A stretch of DNA of 42,689 nt from assembly GCA_947170415.1 (NCBI GenBank), contig CAMVTN010000006.1:1-42689 (forward strand), given 5' to 3'. Positions 24,671 through 33,805 of this stretch are shown in pieces. Made by a program: the position numbers and the translations under genes. The notes beneath the pieces are model-generated. The model was not told the origin of the DNA. It saw nothing but the letters and a program-made list of their open reading frames with translations, and did not search any database. Within the stretch, counting starts at the first letter, position 1. Each line of letters starts with the position of its first letter. Origin of the DNA: an uncultured Lachnospiraceae bacterium (GTDB taxonomy: Bacteria > Bacillota > Clostridia > Lachnospirales > Lachnospiraceae).

Positions 24671-26305
24671 ATGAGAAATATAAGATTGCTTGACTGTACT
24701 CTTAGAGACGGTGGTTTTGTAAATGACTGGAGATTTGGACGCGGAGATATCATAAATCTTTTTGAACGTTCAGTTTCAGCAGGTATTGATTATATCGAAA
24801 CAGGTTTTCTTGACGAAAGAGAACCCTTTGATCCTGACAGGACAATGACACCCGACAGCGAGGCAATGGATAAGATATTTGCAGGGTTAGACCACGGAAA
24901 TGCAAAGATTTTCGGAATGATCGATTATGGCACCTGCGATCTGTCCAGGATCAAGGATGCGGAGGAGTCTGTTTTAGACGGAATCCGTGTCATGATAAAG
25001 AAAAAGACCAGACATGAAGCTATTGCATTTTGTAAAGAGCTGAAAAAGAAGGGTTATCTTGTAGGAGCACAGCCGGTATCCGTTACAGGTTATACTGATG
25101 ATGAGATGATCGAACTTGTAAGGGAGATAAATGATCTTCATCCTATAGCGATGTATATTGTGGATACCTATGGATTGTTGGATCGTACAAAGCTATTGCA
25201 TATTTATGATCTTATCGATAGCTATCTGCTCCCGGACATTGCGATCGGTTACCACGCGCATAACAATTTCCAGCAGGCGTTTTCAAATACGGTTGCGTTG
25301 ATGGAAATGGAGTCAGAGCGTGATCTCGTGATAGATGGTTCAGCGTACGGAATCGGAAAGTCTGCCGGAAACTGTCCGCTGGAGCTTCTCACAACATGGA
25401 TGAATGAGCATGAGTTTACCCTTTACCATACGAGACAGGTTCGGGAGATGATAGATACCAGCAACATGAAGATCTATGAAAAAAATCCATGGGGATATCA
25501 GATGCAGTACTTCCTCTGTGCAAGTAATGACTGTCATCCAAAATATGCTCAGTATCTCCTTAAGAAAAAGACTCTTTCTGTAAAGTCTATAAACGAGATA
25601 CTTTCCATGATCAAAGAGGAAGAGGCACTTGCCTTTAATCAGGAATATATTGAGAAGCTGTATCTTGAGTATCAGAACAACACAATAAGTGATGCAGCAG
25701 ACAGAGAGCGGTTGGCAGAAGCATTTAATGGAAAGACCGTACTTGTACTCGGTCCCGGTCCATCTATCGGAAAAGAAAGAGAAAAAGTTACTGATTTCAT
25801 AGCATCAGAAGCGCCGGTAACAATGGCGATAAACTTTATGCCGGAGAGATTCCATCTTGACTATATCTTTTTGAGTAATGCAAAGAGATATATGCAGATG
25901 TCATCAAGGCTTGCAAAGCTCTCTGCAGAAAGCGGAAGCAGGGCTCTCAAAATAGTTGCTACATCAAACGTAACTCCTGCAAGAGGAAGCTTTGATTACA
26001 ATGTAGACTACGCAGGACTCGTAGACATGAATTTTGAAATCCCGGATAACTCTCTGCCGATGCTTCTCCGTCTTTTAGCCGACACAAAGGTAAAGGAAGT
26101 AGTACTCGCAGGATTTGACGGTTATATTCCGGAATCCGGACGAAACTATGCGGATTCAGGCATGGAATACGAATTTGCCGCAGACTACGCAATAAAGCTC
26201 AATCACTACACAGGTGAAGTAATCCGTGCCTTAAGAGACAAGGGGATGAAGATCCGTTTCCTCACATCTTCTAAATACGAGCTGTCCGAGCGCGGAATGA
26301 GATAA
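24671..26305 (+). CDS. Two-domain protein: HMG-CoA-lyase/DmpG-like aldolase plus Rossmann-like C-terminal domain
   Basis: 544 residues. The N-terminal TIM barrel (about 1-275) belongs to the HMGL/DmpG family of metal-dependent aldolases and Claisen condensing enzymes. LLDCTLRDGGFVNDW (5-19) supplies the metal-binding Asp, HAHNNFQQAF (about 196-205) two further ligands, and DGSAYGIGKSAGNCPLELL (about 220-238) is the conserved loop. After a linker, a second domain (about 353-540) starts VLVLGPGPSIGKER and continues with AINFMPERFHLDYIFLSN; it resembles the DUF115/MAF-type Rossmann domain. The substrate is unknown. Placement between rfbH and a HAD phosphatase, and near a TPP enzyme, suggests making or handling a keto-acid or carbon branch for a CDP-sugar (inference). 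Ribosome site AAGGAG is good. Confidence 0.75.
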   Translation: MRNIRLLDCTLRDGGFVNDWRFGRGDIINLFERSVSAGIDYIETGFLDEREPFDPDRTMTPDSEAMDKIFAGLDHGNAKIFGMIDYGTCDLSRIKDAEESVLDGIRVMIKKKTRHEAIAFCKELKKKGYLVGAQPVSVTGYTDDEMIELVREINDLHPIAMYIVDTYGLLDRTKLLHIYDLIDSYLLPDIAIGYHAHNNFQQAFSNTVALMEMESERDLVIDGSAYGIGKSAGNCPLELLTTWMNEHEFTLYHTRQVREMIDTSNMKIYEKNPWGYQMQYFLCASNDCHPKYAQYLLKKKTLSVKSINEILSMIKEEEALAFNQEYIEKLYLEYQNNTISDAADRERLAEAFNGKTVLVLGPGPSIGKEREKVTDFIASEAPVTMAINFMPERFHLDYIFLSNAKRYMQMSSRLAKLSAESGSRALKIVATSNVTPARGSFDYNVDYAGLVDMNFEIPDNSLPMLLRLLADTKVKEVVLAGFDGYIPESGRNYADSGMEYEFAADYAIKLNHYTGEVIRALRDKGMKIRFLTSSKYELSERGMR

Positions 26306-26358
26306 CTATACGAGGTACACGTCCGGTATTTGTCAGTGAAACAACAGAAAGAAGAAGT

Positions 26359-27018
26359 ATGTCATCATTAAAGTATAAAGCAGCACTCTGGGATATGGAC
26401 GGCACACTATTCTACACAAAGCGTGGAATAGTACATGCGGTAGACGCAGCATCAGAAGAAGCAGGACTGCCGCTCGTAGACCGTGACAAAGTAGATATGT
26501 TTATCGGACCACCGATCCAGATGGGATTCCAGAAATACTATGACCTTCCGATGGAAGAAGCAATACGAGTAGCAAATCTCTTTAGAAAAGCCTATCGTGA
26601 AAAGGGATACGTATTAGAATGTGACCCCTATGAAGGTGTTATCGAATCCTTAAAAGAGTTAAAAAAGGCTGGTGTAAAACTGGCGGTCGCAACGCTCAAA
26701 AAGCAAGATATGGCAGAAAGGATCTGTGAAAAATTCGGGTTAGATACTGTATTTGACTGCATCTATGGATCAGATGCGCTCGATAACCTGAAAAAGCATG
26801 ATATCATCAGACTTTGCTGTGAAAACATGGGAATAGATACTTCTGAAGCAGTAATGATCGGTGATACGATATTTGATGCAGAAGGAGCAGAAAAGGCAGG
26901 AAGTCCGTTCCTTGCAGTCACATATGGGTTTGGCTTCCATGAACCGGGCGACATAGAAGGCTATCAAGCCATCGGAGCAGCTGCAAATGCAGCAGAAATC
27001 CCTTCATTTTTTAAGTAA
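26359..27018 (+). CDS. HAD superfamily hydrolase, phosphoglycolate-phosphatase-like
   Basis: A 219-residue cytoplasmic phosphatase. The nucleophile motif is ALWDMDGTLF (9-18) and motif II is VATLKKQDMAERI. The acidic motif GDTIFDAEGAEKAGSPFLAV (about 168-187) binds magnesium. The cap domain is helical (about 20-90), as in Gph/PgmB relatives. It may remove phosphate from a sugar or keto-acid intermediate made by the neighbouring aldolase (inference). It is the last gene before the hairpin at 27025-27049, so it probably ends the rfb transcript. Confidence 0.85.
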   Translation: MSSLKYKAALWDMDGTLFYTKRGIVHAVDAASEEAGLPLVDRDKVDMFIGPPIQMGFQKYYDLPMEEAIRVANLFRKAYREKGYVLECDPYEGVIESLKELKKAGVKLAVATLKKQDMAERICEKFGLDTVFDCIYGSDALDNLKKHDIIRLCCENMGIDTSEAVMIGDTIFDAEGAEKAGSPFLAVTYGFGFHEPGDIEGYQAIGAAANAAEIPSFFK

Positions 27019-27024
27019 AAATTG

Positions 27025-27055
27025 GAGAATCCGGTCATACCGGATTCTCTGTTTT
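27025..27055 (+). terminator. Terminator hairpin after the HAD gene
   Basis: GAGAATCCGG (27025-27034), loop TCATA, CCGGATTCTC (27040-27049), then TGTTTT. The 10-base stem is perfect. The T-run is interrupted by one G, so termination may be partial. The same stem is found at 39688-39714. Confidence 0.7.
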
Positions 27056-27084
27056 AGAAAACATAAAAAACAGTCGAGGTATCT

Positions 27085-29874
27085 ATGAGAGATTGCATCA
27101 AAAAAGCAGAGAATGTCTTTGATCGATTTCGCGCAAAAAAATGCTCATATATGATCAGCTATACCGTACTCTTTGCAGTGTCCGCACTGCTGGTGTACGG
27201 CTATTTTGCGTTATACAGAAAGACGATGGTATGGGATGGTGACGGAATAAAACAGCATTATAACGCACTGCTCTATATCAGCAGGTATCTGAAAAATGTG
27301 ATGCATACATTTTTGACAGAGCACAGGTTAGTATTTCCGATGTGGGATCATTCTGTTGGTTACGGATCAGATATACTGACAACGTTCCATTACTACGGTG
27401 CTGGAGATCCGATGGTTCTGATATCGGTGCTTGTTCCGGAATCACTCATAGAACATTACTATACGCTTCTTTTTTTGATGAGATTATATATAGGTGGACT
27501 GGGATTTTCCTGCTTTTCGATACTTCATGGAAATCGCAGGAGTGCTACTCTGATAGGAGCATTGATATACTGCTTTTCAGCATTCCCTATGGTACTCGGC
27601 ATAATGCATTCATGTTTCCTGCTTCCTGTAGCATGGTTTCCATGGATACTGTATGGAGCTGAACGGATCTTTCGAAAGAAAAATCCAATTCCTTTTATAC
27701 TTGCAATAGGGATTGCTGCCATCAGTAACTACTATTTCTTTTATATGCAGACGGTTCTGCTCGTTATTTATTGTATATTCCGTTATATAATGATCTATAA
27801 AAAGATAGATCTTAAAGAGCTGATACCTGTCATTGGAAGATTTGCAGGTTCGGGGATCGTGGGGGTGATGCTGTCACTTCCAATAATGCTGCCGCTCATA
27901 CTGGCAACAGTTAATTCCGGAAGATTCAATTCGAAGCATGCAGTTCCATTACTGTATGATCTGGCATATTATGTGAAATTTTTTGCGAATTTCATGAATA
28001 CTCAGCGTCCGGGATACTGGACACTTATGGGTTACACGGCGGTAGGAATGTTTGCTGTAATGATTCTGTTTTTCCATAAAGAAAAAAAGTGGCAAAGCTA
28101 CAGGGTTATCTTTATTATCGGAACAGCTATGCTTATGATACCGGCATGTGCCTTTGCGCTCACCGGCTTTTCCTATGTTACGAACAGGTGGACCTGGGGA
28201 TATTCGATGATAGTCGGAATGATCGCTGCAAAGGTTATCCCGGAGCTTGATAAGATAAGTGAAACGGAAAAAAAGAGGATACTTATCACATCGATCTGCC
28301 TGACGGTTCTGTTATTAGGTTTTCCTATTACAAGAAATGCAGAAAGCGTCACATGTTTCCTGATACTGATATGTGTTGCAGCTATAATGATGGCGAACAT
28401 CGGACTTTGGAAGGATAACACCGGACGTACGATGATTCTTCTGGGATTGTTATTGGTATCCATAGCTGCAAATGGTAAATACCGATATTCTGTGACGGAG
28501 AATGATTCGTTAGGAAACTACTTCGATTTTAATGCAGCGGACAAGAACCTTCTGGAAGAAAATGCGGATGATGTGCTTAACGAAGTTAATGATAACAGTT
28601 TTTACAGGATCGACGAGTCATCGCTGCCGATCACTATAAATTCATCGATACTTAGAAAAAAATACACAAACCGACTGTATTTTTCACTAACAGATGCTGC
28701 AAGCTCGGATTTTCTAAACAAGCTCTATTTTAATGTTACCGAGGAGTGGCATTATGATGGTGTTGAAAACAGAAGTCTATTGGAGCTTCTTACCGGTGTA
28801 AAGTACTATCTGTCAAATGATGATTCTGAAAAGATGGTTCCGCCGCTTTACACGAAAAAAGCTGCAGAGGGGGACACATCAGTAGGGCATGTTACGGTGT
28901 GGGAGAATCCTGATGCGTTACCGGTCGGGTTTACATGTGACAGCTACATTCCGTATGATAAGTTTTCTGAGATGTCGGAAACGGAGAGAGAAGCTGCTTT
29001 ATTAACCGGTGCAGTAATGGAACATAGCAGTCTTCCGGAGGCATCGGTTAAGGATAATGCGGTGTCGGTGTTAGAGGATGTTGTAACAAAAGGAAATGCA
29101 GAAGTAACGGATAATTCCTTTGTGATACGTCATGGCGGTTCGCTGACTCTAAAATTAAAGAAGGCCAGCAATGCAGAGATTCATGTATTATTTAAGAATC
29201 TGCAGTTTAAGGGCATGAAGCAGAAGGATACATATGATGCCGGAGCATGGTCTCAGCTTACCGCATATGAAAAACAAAAGGTTAAGGCAGAGGATGCCTT
29301 TTATACGTCAGATAAAGAAAGTACAATACTCTTTAATGATGGGGAAAGGCAGAGTATAGTAGGGATAATTACGGCAAACAGTGATGTTTACAGTGGACGG
29401 CATGATTTTTTGGCAAATATAGGCTATAGTGATTCTACGCCGGAAGAGATTACCGTAACGTTCCGTAATCCCGGAACATATACATTTGAAAAATTTGATG
29501 TAGTTGCATCACCGTTATCTGATGTGCAGGATGCTCAGGATAAATTTGGGCAGGAAGTATTGACGGATATTGAGGAAGGCGTAAACTGTCTTTCCGGAAA
29601 AATAACAGTTACAAAACCAAAGGCTCTTGTTTTGTCTATCCCATATATGAAAGGGTGGAGAGCATATGTTGATGGAAGTGAAGCGGAGATCATCCCTGCC
29701 AATGTGTTCTTTATGGCACTGGAGCTCAAGCCTGGAAGTCATGAAATAGAACTTCGCTATGAAACTCCGTATGTCCGCATTGGAATGATAGGCGGAGCAG
29801 CGGCTGTAATATTGGTAATATTGATCGGCATTTTCAATACCGGAATTATTAAAAATTTGAGAAAAAAGCAGTAA
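27085..29874 (+). CDS. YfhO family membrane protein (GT-C type glycosyltransferase), second copy
   Basis: 929 residues with the same plan as the gene at 18489: about 13 membrane segments (25-465), a large exterior domain and a final membrane segment (about 899-920). The first exterior loop has MVWDGDGIKQHYNAL (about 48-62), with two acidic residues in the GT-C position; MWDHSVGYGSDILTTFHYYG follows. The end is typical YfhO: YMKGWRAYVDGSEAEIIPAN (about 855-874), then LKPGSHEIELRYETPYVRIG. It likely transfers a sugar from a polyprenyl phosphate donor outside the membrane. Ribosome site GAGGT. It lies just upstream of the TPP enzyme and the GtrB-like donor enzyme. Confidence 0.85.
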   Translation: MRDCIKKAENVFDRFRAKKCSYMISYTVLFAVSALLVYGYFALYRKTMVWDGDGIKQHYNALLYISRYLKNVMHTFLTEHRLVFPMWDHSVGYGSDILTTFHYYGAGDPMVLISVLVPESLIEHYYTLLFLMRLYIGGLGFSCFSILHGNRRSATLIGALIYCFSAFPMVLGIMHSCFLLPVAWFPWILYGAERIFRKKNPIPFILAIGIAAISNYYFFYMQTVLLVIYCIFRYIMIYKKIDLKELIPVIGRFAGSGIVGVMLSLPIMLPLILATVNSGRFNSKHAVPLLYDLAYYVKFFANFMNTQRPGYWTLMGYTAVGMFAVMILFFHKEKKWQSYRVIFIIGTAMLMIPACAFALTGFSYVTNRWTWGYSMIVGMIAAKVIPELDKISETEKKRILITSICLTVLLLGFPITRNAESVTCFLILICVAAIMMANIGLWKDNTGRTMILLGLLLVSIAANGKYRYSVTENDSLGNYFDFNAADKNLLEENADDVLNEVNDNSFYRIDESSLPITINSSILRKKYTNRLYFSLTDAASSDFLNKLYFNVTEEWHYDGVENRSLLELLTGVKYYLSNDDSEKMVPPLYTKKAAEGDTSVGHVTVWENPDALPVGFTCDSYIPYDKFSEMSETEREAALLTGAVMEHSSLPEASVKDNAVSVLEDVVTKGNAEVTDNSFVIRHGGSLTLKLKKASNAEIHVLFKNLQFKGMKQKDTYDAGAWSQLTAYEKQKVKAEDAFYTSDKESTILFNDGERQSIVGIITANSDVYSGRHDFLANIGYSDSTPEEITVTFRNPGTYTFEKFDVVASPLSDVQDAQDKFGQEVLTDIEEGVNCLSGKITVTKPKALVLSIPYMKGWRAYVDGSEAEIIPANVFFMALELKPGSHEIELRYETPYVRIGMIGGAAAVILVILIGIFNTGIIKNLRKKQ

Positions 29875-29944
29875 AGGGTATTTTTTATGGTATTCTGAAA
29901 CATACTGCACAATGTTAAAAATAGGTGTATAGAGGAGATAGAGT

Positions 29945-31753
29945 ATGAAGGTCAAAATAGCTCAATATATAGCAGATTTTCTCGCGTCTCATGGTGTAGA
30001 TACCGTGTTTACTGTTACAGGCGGTGGTGCAATGCATTTAAATGATGCATTCGGTCATCATGACGATCTTCATTGTGTGTATAATCACCACGAGCAGGGA
30101 TCAGCTATAGCGGCAGAGGGGTATACCAGACTTACCGGAAAGATCGCAGCAGTATGTGTAACAAGTGGTCCCGGAGGAACAAATGCCATAACAGGAGCAT
30201 TTGACTGTTGGGTAGATTCTGTACCTATGTTTGTGATCTCAGGTCAGGTGAAGCGTGAAACTACTATGTGGTCAACAGATGTTCCGCTCCGTCAGCTTGG
30301 AGACCAGGAAGGTAACATCACAGAAATAGTAAAATCCATTACCAAATTTGCTGTAATGATCACAAATCCGAATGAGATCCGCTATCAGCTGGAAAAAGCA
30401 TGGTATCTTGCTAACCACGGCAGAAAAGGCCCTGTCTGGATCGATGTACCGCTTGATATTCAGGCAGCTATCGTAGACACAGATGATCTCACAGGTTTTT
30501 CACCTGATAACACAAAAAATAAAGAACAGCCTGTATTCAGAAAAACAGACGCAGACAAGATCCTTGAGCATATAGAAGCTGCAAGGAGACCGGTTATCCT
30601 TGCAGGAGAGGGAATTCGTCTGGGTGATGCATATCCGGAATTTCTGGAGGCAACACATGCGCTCAGTATTCCTATCCTTACAGCATGGAATGCACAGGAT
30701 CTCTTATGGGATGCAAATCCGTATTATGTAGGTATTCCGGGAACTGTAGGACAGAGAGGTGCAAACTTTATCGTTCAGAATGCGGATCTGCTGCTCGTGC
30801 TCGGATGCCGTATGAATATACGTATCATTAGCTACAATAAGCATCAGTTTGCAAAAGATGCATATAAGATACAGGTAGATATCGATGAAAATGAGCTTCA
30901 TAAGCCTACGGTAAATATCGATATGCCTATCCATGCAGATGTAAAGGAAGTGCTCTCAGAGCTTGCACACGCATCCACCGATGAAGTTGGTAATCATCAG
31001 GAGTGGCTCAAGTGGTGCAGAAATATTTATAAGAAATATTCACCTAATCTGCCTGAGTACAGTGAAGTTTCAAAGCCCATGAATCCGTATCCTTTCCTTG
31101 AAGAACTTTCAGATCACATGAAAGAAAATGACGTGGTCATCTGCGGAAATGGTGCAGCATGCGTACAGACTTTCCAGACATTTAAGGTTCGTAAGGGTGT
31201 GAGGATATTTACAAATTCGGGTTCAGCTGCTATGGGATTTGGTTTCCCGGCTGCTCTCGGCGCCGCTGTTGCTAGAGGAAAGAAGAGAACCATCTGTATT
31301 GACGGCGACGGAAGCTTTATGATGAATATCCAGGAGCTTCAGACCGCAGTGTATAACAATCTGAATCTGAAGATATTTATCCTTAACAATAACGGATATC
31401 ATTCGATCCGTCAGACCCAGACAAATCTCTTTAAGGGACGTGCGCTTGTTGGTATAAGTGACGGAAACGGTGTTAGTTTCCCGTCATTTAAGAAGATCGC
31501 ATCAGCTTTTGGACTCGAATATTCAAAGATAGATTCACTTAAGGATGCCGGCAAAAAGATTGATGAGGTCTTAAACAGTACAGGACCGGTTATCTGTGAG
31601 GTATTTGTTGATCCGGATCAGAATTTTGAACCAAAACTTTCTTCAAAGGTAAATCCTGACGGAACGATCGTGTCTCCGCCGCTTGATGATATGTTCCCGT
31701 TCCTTCCGGAAGAAGAGTATAAAAAGATCCGCGAGGAAGCACAGAGCATATAA
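29945..31753 (+). CDS. Acetolactate-synthase-like thiamine-pyrophosphate enzyme, YerE-like candidate
   Basis: 602 residues in the three-domain layout of acetohydroxyacid synthases. The catalytic Glu is in YNHHEQGSAIAAEGYTRL (about 46-63). SGPGGTNAITGAFDCW precedes the central domain (about 195-335). The TPP motif begins GDGSFMMNIQELQTAVYNN and ends FILNNNG (about 456-484). In Yersinia, YerE is such an enzyme and adds an acetyl unit from pyruvate to C4 of CDP-3,6-dideoxy-4-hexulose, the product of RfbFGH plus reductase. RfbFGH lie about 5 kb upstream here, so a branched-sugar role is more likely than valine/isoleucine synthesis; this is inference. No regulatory subunit (IlvN) follows. Ribosome site GAGGAGA. 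Confidence 0.8.
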   Translation: MKVKIAQYIADFLASHGVDTVFTVTGGGAMHLNDAFGHHDDLHCVYNHHEQGSAIAAEGYTRLTGKIAAVCVTSGPGGTNAITGAFDCWVDSVPMFVISGQVKRETTMWSTDVPLRQLGDQEGNITEIVKSITKFAVMITNPNEIRYQLEKAWYLANHGRKGPVWIDVPLDIQAAIVDTDDLTGFSPDNTKNKEQPVFRKTDADKILEHIEAARRPVILAGEGIRLGDAYPEFLEATHALSIPILTAWNAQDLLWDANPYYVGIPGTVGQRGANFIVQNADLLLVLGCRMNIRIISYNKHQFAKDAYKIQVDIDENELHKPTVNIDMPIHADVKEVLSELAHASTDEVGNHQEWLKWCRNIYKKYSPNLPEYSEVSKPMNPYPFLEELSDHMKENDVVICGNGAACVQTFQTFKVRKGVRIFTNSGSAAMGFGFPAALGAAVARGKKRTICIDGDGSFMMNIQELQTAVYNNLNLKIFILNNNGYHSIRQTQTNLFKGRALVGISDGNGVSFPSFKKIASAFGLEYSKIDSLKDAGKKIDEVLNSTGPVICEVFVDPDQNFEPKLSSKVNPDGTIVSPPLDDMFPFLPEEEYKKIREEAQSI

Positions 31754-31785
31754 CCCGCAGTAACGCCCTATTTTAGGAAAGAAAC

Positions 31786-32796
31786 ATGAAAGATAATAGT
31801 CGTAAGAAAAAGATAAGTATAATGATCCCGTGTTATAACGAGATCGAAAATGTTGGACCTATAAGCGAAGCGATCACAAAGATCATGACAGAGCAGCTTT
31901 CAAGCTATGACTGGGAGCTGCTGTTCATCGATAACTGCTCAGAAGATGGCACACGTGAAAAACTGGAAGAACTTTGTGATGGAAACAGCCATATCCGTGC
32001 GATCCTTAACGTAACGAATTTCGGTCAGTTCAATTCGCCATTTTATGGAATGTGCCAGACTACAGGAGACGCAACTATCTCTATGGCATGTGATTTTCAG
32101 GACCCGCCGGAACTTATTCCGGAATTTGTAAAATGGTGGGAAGAAGGTTACAAGATCGTAAGTGCCATAAAGACCACCAGTAAAGAAAATAAGCTTATCT
32201 ATTTTCTTAGGACATGCTATTACAAGATGATCAGAAATATGTCCACAGTAAAGCTTATTGAGAACTTTACCGGAACGGGACTATATGATAAATCCTTTAT
32301 AAATCTCCTGCGTCAGCTTGATGACCCGATCCCGTTCCTTAGAGGAATCGTTGCAGAGTATAATTTTAAGAGAAAAGAGATCCCGTTTACTCAGCCGAAG
32401 CGTCGTGCCGGAAAGACGAGCAACAATTTCTATCTTCTTTACGATGCAGCTATGCTTTCCATTACATCCTATACAAAGGTTGGACTCAGACTGGCTACTT
32501 TTGCCGGATTTATTGCATCGGCGGCAAGCTTTATCGTTGCGCTGGTGTATCTCGTAATGAAACTTACACACTGGCATGAGTTTTCGGCAGGTTATGCGCC
32601 TATGGTCATCGGTGTGTTCCTGCTTGGCTCATTGCAGCTGTTTTTCATCGGCTTTATGGGCGAATATATCCTTAATATCAATACACGTATCATGCATCGG
32701 CCGCTGGTGGTTGAGGAAAGACGCCTGAATTTTGATAAAGATACGTCAGACACGGATGGACCATCAGAGGAAGGATCAGCAGAGCATGAAACTTGA
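31786..32796 (+). CDS. Polyprenyl-phosphate glycosyltransferase, GtrB/ArnC/CsbB-like
   Basis: 336 residues. An N-terminal GT-A domain (IMIPCYNEIENVGPISEAI near 12-30, LLFIDNCSEDGT, ACDFQDPPELIPEFV near 103-117) is followed by two membrane segments (about 240-265 and 275-300). This is the GtrB/ArnC/DPM1 arrangement, which makes polyprenyl-phosphate-sugar at the inner face. RRAGKTSNNFYLLYDAA is the conserved amphipathic linker. Such donors are used outside the membrane by GT-C enzymes, of which several are encoded nearby. The GtcA-like flippase often found in these systems is not in the window. It overlaps the next gene by 11 bases. Confidence 0.88.
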   Translation: MKDNSRKKKISIMIPCYNEIENVGPISEAITKIMTEQLSSYDWELLFIDNCSEDGTREKLEELCDGNSHIRAILNVTNFGQFNSPFYGMCQTTGDATISMACDFQDPPELIPEFVKWWEEGYKIVSAIKTTSKENKLIYFLRTCYYKMIRNMSTVKLIENFTGTGLYDKSFINLLRQLDDPIPFLRGIVAEYNFKRKEIPFTQPKRRAGKTSNNFYLLYDAAMLSITSYTKVGLRLATFAGFIASAASFIVALVYLVMKLTHWHEFSAGYAPMVIGVFLLGSLQLFFIGFMGEYILNINTRIMHRPLVVEERRLNFDKDTSDTDGPSEEGSAEHET

Positions 32797-33802
32797 TGTA
32801 TTGTATCAGTTTAATGAGAAATACGCTCCATATGCGGGTGCCAGCATTACGTCACTATTTGAAAATAACCGTCATGCAGACAGGATCAGAGTCTTTATCC
32901 TTGGAGAAAATCTTTCACCAGAATCGGAAGCAAAGCTCAGGTCTTTGGCTGCAGGTTATCATCGCTGTTTGTGCTTTATCGACACAAGGGAGCTTGTATT
33001 TCGCATGAAACAGATGAACATGCCGAAGTACCGCGGCTCTTATGCCGCCAATATGCGGCTTTTTCTGTCATGGCTTTTGAATGATGATGTGGAACGTTTG
33101 CTTTATCTGGATGCAGATACTATCGTAAATGGTCCATTGGATGAATTAAGCAGGCTCGATATGGAGGGGCACCCGCTGGCAATGTCGCTGGATTCTCTTG
33201 TACGTCTCCATAAGAGAAGGCTTGGTTTTTCAAAAGATGATTATTACTACAATTCCGGAGTGATCCTCTTTGATATGAAGAAATGGAGGAGTGATCGCTG
33301 TTCGGAAAGGATCGCGAATCATGTAAAAAATGTACGGGCATGGTATCCGTCTCCGGATCAGGATCTCTTAAATGTTGTTCTTAAGGGTGAGATCATGAGA
33401 CTGCCGGCAGAGTACAATATCGAACCTGCATATCTTGCTTTTTCCCTGAGAGATTATTTCAGAACTTTCGGAAGCAGAGGCTTTTACAGTCTCGATGAAC
33501 TGCATGATGCACTCCGTAAACCTGTGATCTTTCATTTTTTCAGATTTGTCGGAGAGTTTCCGTGGCATAAGGACAATGTGCATCCTGACAATGCGCTTTT
33601 TGATAAATATATCGCCTTGTCACCCTGGAGGGGCTACAGAAAGATGCCTGCGGATACGGGCATTGTATTAAAGTTTGAAAAGATCCTTTACAGGAAGATA
33701 CCCCGTTCGGTATTTATCCGTTTATTCCGTTTGGCATATGAGTGGTTTATAAGAAAGGCAAATCAGGATTCGCTTAAGTGTAAAACTAACAGGACGATGT
33801 GA
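32786..33802 (+). CDS. GT8 family glycosyltransferase
   Basis: A 338-residue GT-A retaining transferase, related to the lipopolysaccharide galactosyl/glucosyltransferases RfaI/RfaJ and to glycogenin. LDVLYQFNEKYAPYAGASIT opens it. LLYLDADTIVNGPLDEL (about 107-123) contains the DxD metal site, YYYNSGVILFDMKKWR (about 150-165) and SPDQDLLN are conserved family blocks, and HFFRFVGEFPW ends the core. The start at ATG 32786 is chosen over in-frame 32732, because the fold begins immediately and the longer version lies inside the upstream gene. The C-terminal region is basic and may touch the membrane. Confidence 0.88.
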   Translation: MKLDVLYQFNEKYAPYAGASITSLFENNRHADRIRVFILGENLSPESEAKLRSLAAGYHRCLCFIDTRELVFRMKQMNMPKYRGSYAANMRLFLSWLLNDDVERLLYLDADTIVNGPLDELSRLDMEGHPLAMSLDSLVRLHKRRLGFSKDDYYYNSGVILFDMKKWRSDRCSERIANHVKNVRAWYPSPDQDLLNVVLKGEIMRLPAEYNIEPAYLAFSLRDYFRTFGSRGFYSLDELHDALRKPVIFHFFRFVGEFPWHKDNVHPDNALFDKYIALSPWRGYRKMPADTGIVLKFEKILYRKIPRSVFIRLFRLAYEWFIRKANQDSLKCKTNRTM

Positions 33803-33805
33803 TTC

